64,000 bases of DNA from Pholiota molesta. Lineage: Eukaryota; Basidiomycota; Agaricomycetes; Agaricales; Strophariaceae. Both the position numbers and the translations under genes were made by a program. The stretch lies in contig JACGCK010000133.1 of the NCBI GenBank assembly GCA_014925825.1, forward strand, positions 1 to 64,000. The letters are read 5' to 3'. Under the pieces are notes generated by a model. That model saw nothing but the letters and a program-made list of their open reading frames with translations, searched no databases and was not told the origin of the DNA. Each line of letters opens with the position of its first letter. The stretch's first letter is position 1. Positions 23,916-35,536 of this stretch are shown here, piece by piece.

Positions 23916-24472
23916 GTTGAGCTCTAGCGTCTGCACAGGCAGGAAGATCTGTCCTGATATCTGCTGGTCGTCGGTGCGCACGTTAGGGTTTTCAGGTTTT
24001 AAATCGGAATCCGCAATCCAATGAGGATCCATCCTACATTGGCGTCTGGATGACTAGTGAAATTGATGGATCATGGAACTCAGAGTATCGCATCAAGCGC
24101 CCGCCTGCGACTGGGAGCGCGGAAACGGAGAGAACGAGCAGTGAAAATATGCGACGCTCCTCCATCGCGCAACCCAAACTCGGGCCTTTATTCACGACGG
24201 CGTGCGCAGCGCAGTCGAAGTACTGGTACGCCTTGTCCCTTTTCTTCTGTGAGCACTGAGTTCGCTTCAGCAGCAGCAGCATCTTTTTACTTGCCTCGCC
24301 CAACTTGCGGCTGCAACTCGTATAGTCTTATTCTGTCAGGCGATGCTCAAGGGGTGAATTTTTATAGTTGAGCTCTAGCGTCTGCGCAGGCAGGAAGGTC
24401 TGTCCTGATATCTGCTGGTCGTCGGTGCGCACATTAAGGTTTTTCATGTTCTAAATCGAAATCCGCAATACT
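23916..24472 (+). repeat. Pair of 105-bp direct repeats around ~340 bp
   Basis: AGTTGAGCTCTAGCGTCTGC starts near-identical copies at 23917 and 24365, which run to the end of TCGGTGCGCAC and AATCGGAATCCGCAAT. The intervening DNA has no recognisable gene. The repeat ends lack the TG...CA of LTRs. Confidence 0.65.
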
Positions 24473-24771
24473 ATTGATACTTGTGGGTCGCGAACATCAC
24501 TTCGCAGGTGTGCAGCCTCATTCGTTTGACCCTACCTGCTCGTTAATGGCTTGTCGGCAGCTACATTCCCGACAAAAAAGCGTCTAGACTCTATCGATCT
24601 GTCATGATTAGGTTGGCTGATTCATTTATAATTAGCCCTCAGTACGTACCGCCCAGCGCTCAGCACTTACGAACATGCCGGAGGGCAGGCATATTTGAAC
24701 TCATCGCCCTGACACGTATTGATGTTGGCCCTTCGATCCTCTACTCTAGCATCTGAGACTTGAGTCTAGCA

Positions 24772-25685
24772 ATGGAGTCTTCGCCTTTACTTAATGTAAG
24801 AGCATAGAGACCTATCTATCTCGTGTTGGTGGTCTATATATTCACGATGTGTACTCTCTACAGAAGGGCAACCAGGCGCGTGTTCGTTCGTTCCAGGATT
24901 CGGACACTGCAAGGATTCACGAAATATACTTGCAAGCTATGGTCTACGGTCGTGAGTTTCTATGTCCTACTTTTTGTTCTCGTCATAAACGCCCTGTTAT
25001 GTACGCATCTAGTGAACTCCCCAGCGCACGTTGCCCTGAACAGCCAGCTCCGCAAACCTCTCGCCATCGCCTTGTACGTCATGTTCGCCGCCGGTCTCGT
25101 GCTCCTACCATATCCTCCGCCGGCGCGGATCGCGGGCGCCGTCCTCTCCATTACAACATTGGCGATGTTCATTGCGTGGAGACAGATCATCTGGTCAAAG
25201 TTCAAGACTTTCTGTCAGGAAGCCGTGAGGACAGACCTGGCGGATATCAAGAAACACTATGGAACGTCGCCGAGCGGATTCTGGGTCGCGGAAATTGCGG
25301 AGGGGAGTCTAGCGGGGACGATCATCGGGTGTGTTGGCCTAGGTGCGTGTTTGAAATTTCTGTGATGGTACACAGGTAGAACTGACAGACGCGTGCAGAT
25401 TCGACTGCGAATGAAGACCCCAGTACAGCCGAGCTACAACGTATGGTCGTAGACCCAATGTACCAGAATCACGGAGTGGGCAGGCTCTTGATGACAACTC
25501 TGGTCGAGCACGCGAAAGCCAGCGGTTTGTCGACGATATCGCTGTCTACGAGCATGTACCAACCTGGGGCAATGTGTATGTATGAGCGCTTTGGCTTTAT
25601 CAAGGGCAAACGGGTGTGGGTGACTGTCAAGTTCATATTCACTATAGACAAAGCGTATTTGCAGTTCTTCACTCTCAATCTATAA
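24772..25685 (+). CDS. Membrane-anchored GNAT N-acetyltransferase, camello/NAT8-like, tandem copy 1
   Basis: Predicted 242-aa acyl-CoA-dependent N-acetyltransferase. Exons 24772-24795, 24864-24951, 25013-25342, 25399-25685. A short N-terminus leads into VRSFQDSDTARIHEIY, the usual GNAT first strand/helix. A hydrophobic hairpin (IALYVMFAAGLVLL and AGAVLSITTLAMFIAW) gives two membrane segments, and the acetyl-CoA-binding motif A is RMVVDPMYQNHGVGRLLM, followed by MYERFGF. This order (GNAT start, TM hairpin, GNAT core) is that of the NAT8/camello group, usually in endomembranes. The 24-nt first exon is supported by the same structure in the neighbour at 26.0 kb. The substrate is unknown. Confidence 0.85.
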
Positions 25686-26042
25686 AGCGACTTCGAGACT
25701 CGAGAGGCCGGATGTTTGTAAAGAACATATATATTATCGATATTAACACTAAGCGTGTATTTTCCCTACAGCAATCAACCAATCGAACAAGCAATATTCA
25801 ATAATGGTTGAAGCCTGATGTTCTGAATGTTCCGCACCAGCGATCAGCGGGGTGTATTCTGGTGTATTTCCCAAGTATTTCCAACTGATTTCCAACGTGG
25901 AGAACACGCGTACAGCCGACCGCAGTCTTATAAGCGCTGTCAGCATTTGCGGCCCCGGGATTGCCGGAGATCGTTACCGCCAGTACTTAAAAACCCTTCG
26001 CCTTGACATAATCTTGCAAAAATTCCCCTTTTCCCATCAACA
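25686..26042 (+). promoter_or_regulatory. Intergenic promoter region between the two GNAT genes
   Basis: No frame. Contains GTGTATTTCCCAAGTATTTCC direct words and TACTTAAAAACCC, a possible TATA-like element about 55 bp before the copy 2 ATG. Confidence 0.3.
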
Positions 26043-26972
26043 ATGGGCTCTGTACCTTTACTTGATGTGAGAACGCCTGGTGACCATAAGCCTACTGCCG
26101 TTTTATACATTCACAACAACCGTTTTACTTTCAGAAGCGTGCTCAGGTCCACGTCCGTTTGTTTCAGGAATCCGACACGGGAAGAATTCATGAATTGTAT
26201 ATGCAATCTATGGTCTATGGCCGTGCGTATTTTCATGTTCTGCTTGCATCATGATTGACAGAGCATATACATCCAGCGAACTCACCCCCGAATATCGCAC
26301 TGAAGCAGCAGCCCCGCAACCCTTTCACAGTGAATCTATACTGCGCGTTCGGGCTGGGGCTTGCCCTCCTTTCGTATATGCCGTCGAATCGCATCCCGGG
26401 CGCGCTCCTCTTAATCATGGCCCTTGCTGTATTCTTCTCGACGAGGCTGATGATCTGGCGCGATTTCAAGCTGTTCAGCGAGGATAACGTGAGCACAGAC
26501 CTATCCGACATCAAGAATCATTACGGAACGAAACCGAGTGCGTTTTGGGTCGCCGAGATCACGGACGGGAGTATGGCAGGAAAGGGAACGGTCGTGGGGT
26601 GCGTTGGCTTAGGTGCGTGTCTGAAATCTCCATGGTCCCAGCGACATCAACTGAGATCGCGTACCGAGCTCAGAAGCCGCATTGGATGATGGTACCGCCA
26701 ATCTCAAACGAATGGCTGTCGACCCCGCGTACCAGAAACACGGAGTCGGCAGGGCCTTGATGACGACCCTGCTGGACCACGCCAAAGCAAGTGACATATC
26801 GACCATCTCGCTGTCGACGACCGTGTGCCATGTGGCCGCGATGAAGATGTACGAGCGCGTCGGCTTTACCAAGGGCGAATGGTTCTGGCACAACATAGGG
26901 TTCCCGTTCACCGTGCTGAAATTGCACGTCCAGAACTATCATTTGGATTTACGCAGCATGAACAAGGACTAG
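26043..26972 (+). CDS. Membrane-anchored GNAT N-acetyltransferase, camello/NAT8-like, tandem copy 2
   Basis: Predicted 248-aa tandem paralogue of the 24.8-kb gene, same strand, about 360 bp downstream. Exons 26043-26066, 26135-26222, 26277-26612, 26674-26972. The third exon could instead begin at 26262, also in frame, adding five residues. It has VRLFQESDTGRIHELY, a TM hairpin (YCAFGLGLALLSYM and GALLLIMALAVFF), motif A KRMAVDPAYQKHGVGRALM and MYERVGF. The first exon MGSVPLLD parallels MESSPLLN in copy 1. Protein motifs are better conserved than the introns, which suggests an older duplication with both copies still coding. Confidence 0.85.
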
Positions 26973-27668
26973 GCAATGTAGGCATCCGAAAAACGGCTTC
27001 ACGATCGTGGATGCGCATACGCGCAAGTCCAGACAGTGTTCGATTGCGCCTGGAACGCACTAAGGAATGGGACGTCAGGCCCCCTGTCGCCGCAAGTGCG
27101 CGGCCCATACCTTTGAGGCTACCCATATACATGCTTCCCCTTTCCCCAGAACACTACCGGCCAACCCACCCTTCACAACCCTACCGACCGCTCATCCAAT
27201 CACCTATATAAGGTCGCCCTTCCGCTCCCTGGCCTTACACCTCATCTTCTGGCTCTTACTCTCAATACCATCGTATGTTCCCCCTTGTCCTTCCCGAGCC
27301 TCGTAGCAATCCCTGGCGCTGAAATCCCAAGAGACAAAATTCATCGAGGTTTCCTAAACCACAGCAACGAGGCCAGCCACAGGTCTGACTGCCCCTTGTT
27401 CTAGTAAATTTCAAAAAGCTCTATACATAAATAAATACTTGCTCTCGTGTTACAATTGCCGTGAAGATAAAAAAATGAAAAGCAGCCCGGAAGGAAAAAA
27501 GAAGGCGAAATCCGAAGATTCCCGCTCATAGAAAGGTATTCAGCGCACAGAAAAATCTCAAACGACGCCCGCAGCAAATGTTCACACACCCCTGACCACG
27601 ATAAACCCCCCGTTGACCTCAGAGACGTCGGAGTGCCCGCCCCGACTCTGCATCAGTATCATCAACTT
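26973..27668. other. Intergenic, between GNAT copy 2 and the GLTP 3' end
   Basis: Genes converge here. CCTATATAAGGTCGCC at 27201 looks like a plus-strand TATA box followed by a CT-rich leader (CTCTTACTCTCAATACC), but no supported plus-strand gene follows before the GLTP exons. It may serve an unrecognised short transcript. Confidence 0.35.
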
Positions 27669-28758
27669 TCAAACGTGCCCGTATCCCCCGTCTGCAAGGA
27701 AGTGCCGCATCCGCTCTACAATCCGGTCCAGCCCCTCCAGCCAGCGCGCGAGCTCAGCATCGAGCTTCTCGCGCGACCCGCCCTGTGAGATACGGTCGTA
27801 GAAGTCGGAGCGCCGGGGGACAGCGCGGATCGCCACCTGTCAGGATGCATCCAGGGTCAGTCAGAAGTTGAACTGCGCGGGATGGGAATACGGGAAGCAA
27901 GGGGGAAGAGGGTACGCACAGAGACGACGGAGCGGATGATGAAGGTGTGGTGGTGGCGGAGGACCTCGTCGTACGAGCGCTTGAAGCAGATGTGGAGCTC
28001 GGAGGTGGTGTCCTTCTGCATGTGCTGCAATGCCCGGCAGGTGAACATCAGTCCTCTGCACGTTGAAGTGTGGTGCGGCAGAGTTAGATTAGATTACACC
28101 ACACAAAGTGTCGAATGGGAACGGAGATGGGAGGACGATAGGTTAAGAAGGAAAGACATGTTCAGCATGAATAAGTGTGATCGCGAAAGGATGTATTCGA
28201 CGCACCGAATGAGGCGCGTAAGAGATGGGGTGGCGTGCCTCGTGGGTTCCCCAATTTCCGACCGCACCAGCTCCTCGAGGGTGTTGGACTTCTCGCGTGT
28301 TGCTTCATACCGATGTCGAACGCCCTGTGTAGACGAACCGTTCGTCGGAATTTGAAGTACAGAGGGAATAAGACGAAACAGGCCGAGAAAGACATAGATT
28401 TAGATGTCAGCGTGGAGCAGAATCACAAAGAAAAGCGTACTGACCGCAATGTTTCCCTTGATATCAGACTGCACGAATCCAAACACTGACCCTGAGCCCA
28501 CTAGGTCTGTGCGAGGAGTAAATCATGTTTGTTAACGCCTGACGCCTCGAGCATAGAAGATCATTGAGTAGGAGCACCGCACCGAACAGCTGGAGAAGTC
28601 CATCCGACGCTTCGAGAAAAGATTCCGTCTCCACACCCTCGTCTGTAAACGGAACGTCCGCGAAAGACTAGCAAGAAACAAGCGCCTATGAGTGAGATGT
28701 TGCCACGTAACCACTTCGAGGTATGGCTCACCTTGACAGACTCGAAGTACGGGGCCAT
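27669..28758 (-). CDS. Glycolipid-transfer protein (GLTP/HET-C2 family)
   Basis: Six-exon minus-strand gene, 198 aa, the usual GLTP length: 28758-28732, 28667-28583, 28506-28445, 28324-28206, 28055-27920, 27836-27669; all phases close. Family landmarks: FESVKSFADVPFTDEGVET, FLEASDGLLQLFDLVGSG, FGFVQSDIKGNIAG, TLEELVRSE, RGLMFTCRALQHMQKD, HHHTFIIRSVVSVAIRAVP, then DFYDRI. GLTPs shuttle glycosphingolipids between membranes; the Podospora member HET-C is the incompatibility determinant sensed by NACHT-WD40 receptors. By eye, Asp52, Asn56 and His134 match the headgroup-binding Asp, Asn and His. However, the conserved Lys is Gly59, and the Trp normally in the LLWLxRGL motif is Arg95 (SLTRLIRGL). 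Normal glycolipid binding is therefore doubtful. Confidence 0.88.
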
Positions 28759-29424
28759 ATGCTAGCAAAGAGAGACGGCAGATGAGTTTGAGACAGAGGA
28801 GGCAATAACACGTTTAGGCCATGAGCTACATCCAAATCCGTTGCGGAGCAATGTGACGGAGACAAAAATGCCACAAGTTGTGGCGGTGCAGGATGGTGTT
28901 GCGCATCATCCCGAGGCATCGGTTTTTGCCGGTGAGCAGGCAGTGGACTATGTATGGAGGAGCTCAGTTCGAGGCGAGAGCGTTTTGTCGGTTGCAAGTC
29001 TTCGCAGGTCTTCGGTAAGTTTTGCAAGAGGCAACCGTAAAATTCGCATGGTGGCCAAGAACCTGCGTAGAGGCTATGTAGACGAGTATCGTTATCGCTT
29101 AAATTTCTGATGATCTGTTGTAATCATAATTACGAAGGAAGTGTTCTTCACTTTACTATGTACTTCAGTTACGATAGCCTTTCGCAATCGTTTGGCTTCA
29201 GTAGTATGTGTTTGTCGGGTTTGCCTAGAGAGTCGCCGCTTGAGCCCCTACAAATTTCAGGCGCATCGATTGCTTTGGAAATTTGGATTGATTGGCAGAC
29301 AGCAAAAGATGTGCCATAAGGCCGAGCAAACAACTGCGGAAATTCCATCAGACATAATTTCGCGGCCTGCCTCGGAAATTTACTGCAACGTATATATGCT
29401 AGAAGCTGAAATCGTATCTAGGGA
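28759..29424. other. Intergenic upstream of GLTP, left of the 797-bp element
   Basis: No gene supported. The minus-strand end should hold the GLTP promoter. Frames in 28841-29443 lack features. Confidence 0.35.
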
Positions 29425-29432
29425 GTTGAAAG

Positions 29433-30229
29433 AGGACCCCTGAAAGTACACCAAACCCACTGATCCCAAAATCGGATAAAATCTGAGAAATTTTTGCAAA
29501 ATGCCTCAGGGCTATTTCGAAAATATCGGATAGGAATTTGGTTTTTTGACCGAAATGCTACATCAGAAAGTTGGATAAATTTTGGCCATGAGATCGAGGC
29601 ATAAGCGCGGGTTTGGATAGAAATTGGCCTTCGGGGGGATTTAAACATCGGCACTCCAAAATATGTTGCAAGCTTCAAACAGTTAATATGCTACAAGGCC
29701 CTGGTCCTAATATATTCAATGAAACCAATATCCAAATTCATTCCAAATATTCCTTAGGGCCTTGTCACTCATCGTCACGTCAACAGAATTCCAAAAATAC
29801 AGAAACTCTTTGGAAACTCTGTCCCTCTCTGCCTATTGCTCAAATCTCGGTCCAAGAAGCAATGAAAACACTGTGGAAACGAACAAAAGTGACTTCTACT
29901 CAAGTTGGATCAGACGATGAGGGTGAAGATGTGAATAAGCCTTCTATACTCTGTTCTTCATCTCTTAATTTAGAATTTGAAGACTATTTGTTATGCTAAG
30001 CTTGTATTTTACAAGTCTATATGCTGTAAAATAGCGCTGCAGGCCAAAAACACGAAAATTTGAACCTTGCCCGCTATTTTGGATGCCTGAGCCGAAATTT
30101 GGATAAATTTTGCATTCTGGCGCTCCCTGGTGCAAAAATCGGATAATTTTTGGCAAATTTGGTTTGGATAAAAATTGCATTTTTTCATTTTTTTGGCATC
30201 AGCCATTTTGGTGAGCTTTCAGGGGTCCT
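29433..30229. mobile_element. Non-autonomous hAT-like element, 797 bp, with 8-bp target duplication
   Basis: Terminal inverted repeats begin AGGACCCCTGAAAG at both ends, with similarity continuing inward (TACACCAAACC versus CTCACCAAAAT). A perfect 8-bp direct repeat GTTGAAAG flanks it at 29425-29432 and 30230-30237. Eight-base duplications are typical of hAT transposons. The interior is AT-rich with no transposase frame, so it would depend on an enzyme in trans. Confidence 0.85.
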
Positions 30230-30237
30230 GTTGAAAG

Positions 30238-31605
30238 ACTAGTCGAAATGTGCTCGGGTCTGTTATCGTTATCGCTTATACTGTATAGCAGCGTCCACGA
30301 GGGTACATAGTGTGTTCCAAGTATACCAAGTCTGAATAGATACGTGAAACAGGCACTTATGGATCATAGGTGTTGCGATTACTCTATGGATTTATTGAGT
30401 TGAAGGACATGAAATCTTTTGTAATTCTACATTCTCGACCATCATAGTGCTGCGGCGAATGCGATGCAGATGCTGCGGAGAAGCCAAGGAGAAGCAGATG
30501 TATATGTACGTCGAATAATGGTATGTAGGTATGGATACGCCGTTGAGCTTCAACCCTCAGACGCTAGAAGTTCTTGTATACACCTACTGTTCTCTGTTGG
30601 TATCCATATCGACATATGTACTTACTGCGAAATCCTGGCCATGGGAACTTTCACTTTCGAGTCTTACTAAAGGGTTAATGGTTAATGACAGATAAGTAAA
30701 GGCAAAAAAAATGCTGATATATGATCAACATCAGTCAGAGAAAGTCCTCGGCGTATGTAACTACGCCTATACAATTGAACCGCTCCTAATCCATAGTACC
30801 TCTGGTAACCCATAATGCATAAATGCCCATAGCCCGTACCCTTTGGAATCCGACGCCGAATTGCTATTTTACACAAAACCTCTGATAACCCATAGGTCTG
30901 GCAGTCCACCGAGGGATATGGGTTAAGAGAGTTTCAACTGTGCTGTTTCTGTTCTCAGACTAGCACATTTGTCAGAGGATTCGGCATGTTATTACCCTGT
31001 TATTACCTCTTGAAAACGAGTACAGCCTCCTAGATCTGCATTGACACACGAATCGTTGTGAAAAAATCACACAGCTGGGGTTCGCTTTTGAGAGAAGGAA
31101 ATATATCTTGATTATCGTCGTCAACAATGACCTCTAAGTCAACCACACTATCCATGCCTCCTCACCCTCCTCCAACTCTCCAACATTGGGTGTTGGCTGG
31201 GAGGTCTAATATTAGATGCATTTTGCCGCGGCCGGCAGCGCCACATGATATGGGGATCGGCGATCGGCGGTATCGCCGGAGTCGACGTGGTTGTCCCAAG
31301 CAACAACTGCGATTCCTTCTCTTGCGACTGCAATGTGCGCCTTTCCATCCGGCTCAAAGGCGACCCAACTCTCCCGGATAACGTTACGTAGCAAGTCGAC
31401 GGAACCGGGGTGCACCTGACGCTAACACAAATAGTTCAGTGACATGAGAAAGTCAGTCAGTCTGATGCGGCGGCAGCCCAGTTTGTTCGCTGATTTTCCC
31501 ATCACTGGCGTGTAGTGAAACGGAACCAGCGTTTTGTGCGAAATAAGAAGCGAGGACCTCGCTGGAGCCTTACCTGTTCTTTCTCTGCACTGCTCGTCTA
31601 CCCGA
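30238..31605. other. Intergenic upstream of the Zn2Cys6 gene
   Basis: Frames on both strands near 31130-31650 lack domains. The plus-strand end presumably holds the regulator promoter. A minus-strand stretch reading SVDLLRNVIRESWVAFEPDG looks faintly coding but has no partner. Confidence 0.35.
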
Positions 31606-34600
31606 ATGCCCGCAGAACCCACCAAAGCCAAACTCAAGCGGCGCACAAGCAGGAAGGACCTTGAAGAGTATCGTTTTGATGGCAGTCATGGACGCGAGTT
31701 GGAGTTGAAGCGGAACAGAGGTTCGTTTTGCACAGATTTACTCGTCCATAAAGCCACATGGCATTCCGCTGATACCTTTATTCTCCTTCGACGCGCAGGA
31801 GAGGTACGTTCGGCTTCGATCTAACCGCTCTCCTTGCATCCCGATTCTGATATAAGATTGCGCACATGTCTATCAGGTTAGCTGTGCCGAGTGTCGAAGG
31901 TATGCGATCATCGCACTCTTATGCATGAACGTGGCACTTATTTCGCCGGAAGATTGAAGATAAAGTGCGACAAGCAGATTCCTTGTCAGTCTTGCCAGGT
32001 ATGTCATCTTTTGTTTCTCCGTTATTCCGAGAAGAAAGACGAACCATCCACAGAGGAGGGGGTGTGCGGCGCTATGTCCGAATGGTGAGTAATTACTATC
32101 TGTTACGTTGTGGTTGAGTTGAGTCCGAGTGCTCACTTTCTTCCAGGAAGTCTCGCGACTGGACAAGGAACGCGGTATATCTTCCTTTCCTTCTCTGATC
32201 CTTACATATCTCAAACCTGGATATGCCGCTTGACAGGTTTGTTTTGGCTGCCACAGAGCATCTTCACCGCCGCATCGCCAATCTCAGCGGACGCATACGC
32301 CTGCTCGAAGATGCATTGGCCCTCCTCCACGCCAAACACTCAACCGAGCCCCACCCACTGCTTCATGAAGATTTAATTCAAACCGATGAGCGCGATGGCG
32401 AAGTAGAAGGGGGTGGGGAGGATGTGGCTGGCCCGGTGGCGCAATCTGGAGATGTGTTGGATGCGTTCGGGACGTTATCTATCTCTGAGCATGGGATCTC
32501 GAGGTTTTTTGGACCTACAGGCGGGTCTGAGGTGCGCCGCACATAAAATGTTTGCTATCCGCTCGCTGCTGACGTGTCATCTCCCATTCAGAGTCTCCTG
32601 TTGGTACGTCCATCCCTGAAATTGTTGCTGAGCCAATAATAAGCCGTTTTTTACCAGGCCAACCTAGATTCCAACCACGCTTCGCCTGACGGGGGCCATA
32701 GCCCGGATTCCATGCCAGGCTCCAAGAGCCCGTCGACCATCGGCGACCTCTCCCTATTCTGCCAGTCGTTCCCATTCACGCCTATGGGCCAGCCGGCCGA
32801 CGTGCAAGAGCTCATCGAAAGCCACCTCCCGACCTACGAGCGCACGATCGCCCTCTGCGAGACGTACTTCGCGCAAGTCTCGTGGATATTCCGCGGCGTC
32901 ACGCGCATGCAGCTCATGGACGAGATGATCCCCGTCATCTACAAGCGGCCGCACGCCCCGCTTGACGAAGACTACAGCAGCCCGCATGATCTGGCGCTGC
33001 TGTTCGTGATCCTCGCGGTCGGGGCGCTCGTTGGGGAGGAGCCGTCGAATGCGCTCGGGGAGCATTTTCACCAGATTTCGCGGGCGGCGATCAGTCTGCA
33101 GCCGGTGTTGGAGAAACCCTCGATTGTGACGATCCAGGCGCTGCATTTGATGAGCATCTATAATGCGATGAGCGGGAGCGATTTGAAGAGCGAGACGAGT
33201 ATGGAGATGACCTGGTCGTTGATCACGCTTGCTTCGCATTTGTCGCAAACGGTATGTAATTGCCTTCTTCGTCATTTCGTTTTTTTCCTGTGGGGTATTC
33301 GTTGATCATTTTGTGTGTGCTTCGCTCTCTAGATTGGTCTCCGTAAGTTTTGCTCATGGCTCGCACGCCTACCTCCGTATCTTACAGCAGTCTCACGTCT
33401 TCATCGTCATTCCTTTTTATAGATCGTGATAGCGTTCACTGGGGATTGTCGGCGAAAATGGTGCAGCGCCGACGGATCCTTTTCTGGGACCTTTTCGTCG
33501 CAGATGTTTGGCAGGTATAACTCTACCGTTTATTTTTGTGAGATTCTCAGAGCTAAATAAAACATCTTAATCACACACACTCTGTAGAGTCTGAACACCG
33601 GTCGGCCGCCCTCATTTTCTCTCGCCTATATCGACTGCAAATATCCTCAATACAGCACCGAGGAAGGGGGATTAGGAGCAGCCTGTAAGCGTGCCTTTCT
33701 TGGGTTCACACATGGATTTCTCACTTCTGTTTAGTCGATGATTGGCAGTGTCGTTTCTCAGCAGAAATTGTCGCCGACGTGGCTGCTCGGACTTTGACAG
33801 CTGAGGCTCCTTCCTATACCACTATTATGGAGCTGGACCGCAAAGTCCGCGAGTTCTCGCTGCCAGCTGCGATCTCGAGCTCTTCAGACGACTTGGCTGC
33901 CTCGTTTCAGCGCTGCGTGCTGGATCACGCCCGGGAAACTAGTACGTCCTTCATCCGACTTCCTTGTCATTTGCTTGGAACTGATTTTCGACGCAGTTCT
34001 CATGTACATTCATCGGAGTTTCTTCGCGCAGGCGATCATCGAACACCCTGTTAATCCTCTGAAGAGCGTATATGCGCCGTCTTTTCTGGCTGCGTATCGT
34101 GCATCGTCGACGATCTTGAAATCTATCCGCGAGCAGTTCAATGTCTGGCCCAACTCGTGTTCTCGATTCTGGGTCATGTGGACGTTTGCTTTTTCGGCCG
34201 CGGTACGTCGATCTTGACTCTGCGGCTTACTAGGATGATCTTTGACGCTGAAGCGACGTGTAGGTGGTGTTTGGGACGGTGGTCACCCGGGGACCTCGTT
34301 CACCGCTCGCCCAATCTGCTATGGCTGAATTAGAGACGGCGATCATTCTTTTCTCCAAAGCCTCCGTATATAGTATTAGAGCGCTGAAAGCATTGGTACG
34401 CAACATCGAATTCCTGGCATGCCCGTGATTGATGCTCATTCGTCATCTCACAGCCCATCCTAACGAAGCTAGGCGAAAAGGCGCGTCATGCACTCGCTGC
34501 TGCTCAACATGATTCGTCAGCGGCTGAAGATGCCACGGGCTTGCTATGGAACATCAAGCAAGAAGATAAGAGCGATGACGAGTTGTCCATTTTCGCTGGG

Positions 34601-35536
34601 CATACTCGATTTGTCTCGGCGAAACGCAGCGAAGCGCCGACATCAGCGTCTTCGCAGACCTCGCGCTTCGAGCCAAGTCCTCCGCTCTATCCTGTCGTAC
34701 TCTCTCAAGCACCCCGAGCGAGCACGGAACGGTTGCCGGCAGATCCTGGACCTTCTATGCCGCAACAGCAACTTCCGCATCCTCTTTCACGCACACACTC
34801 CATTGTACCACCTTCGAATTATAATCATCAAGTGCAAAGCATCGCGCTCTCGAACTCCTCTTCGTCTTCGTCTAGTGGGGTTGCCGAATCGTGGCCTGCG
34901 CCTATCTCTATAGCCTCTCGCGAACAATATCTTGTGTCGCCAGCTGAACCGCGCCACTATCATAACCAATACGTGCCTTCCGAGCGAACGCACCAGCAGC
35001 CTTCGCCTACTGAATTACAGCCATCCAACTCGTCGTACGGATGGGCGCCCGACCACCACCAGCAGGCGCCGCTCCAGCAACAGCCTATGGCGTCGGGCTC
35101 TTCTATGCGTTTGTCCATGTACCAGCAGCATCAGCCGCAACAGACACACCAACGCACACAGCAAGCTCAGCCTGCACTCCAGCCCCAACAATACCATATC
35201 CACGCCGCCCACGGCGCTCCGGCTGAGCTTCAGCCCCCGCACCCGCATGCGCACTACGCGTCTCAGTATCCATCGCAGACAGGGCTGCCGGATAACGGGC
35301 CTTCAGCATCGAGCAGTCGGAGGCAGTCGATGAGTCAGAACGCACCATATCAGATGTACGATGGTACAGCGCCGATGTATCAGAACCAGCAGGCACCTCA
35401 ACCTCAGCAGTCGGGAGCGCCTCCGAATATGGATCTTGCCGATCTGGGTCTGGCGTCGCGGGATTCGAGACTGGATGAACGATGGGGTTCCTTTATGGCT
35501 GATTCGGGCCTGTTGGAAGATTTTAGACGCAGATGA
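31606..35536 (+). CDS. Zn2Cys6 fungal-specific transcription factor
   Basis: Predicted 991-aa nuclear regulator with 16 exons: 31606-31720, 31799-31803, 31877-31899, 31953-31998, 32054-32084, 32147-32174, 32237-32531, 32592-32603, 32658-33251, 33333-33342, 33423-33514, 33588-33684, 33735-33941, 33997-34202, 34264-34395, 34454-35536. The binuclear zinc cluster uses Cys 43, 46, 53, 59, 62 and 71 (CAECRRLKIKC, IPCQSCQRRGC). A heptad-like linker (EHLHRRIANLSGRIRLLEDA) follows. The fungal transcription-factor domain spans roughly 250-620 and has GLHRDSVHWGL and the hallmark NTGRPPSFSLAYIDCKYP. The C-terminus is rich in Gln, Pro and Ser. The 5-nt exon completes the zinc cluster in frame; the 12-nt exon is optional. 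Target genes cannot be told from the sequence. Confidence 0.9.

Noticed and set aside
23916..24472. Solo LTR or LTR pair
   Set aside because: The direct repeats lack TG...CA ends, no target duplication was found, and the interior has no primer-binding site or reverse transcriptase.
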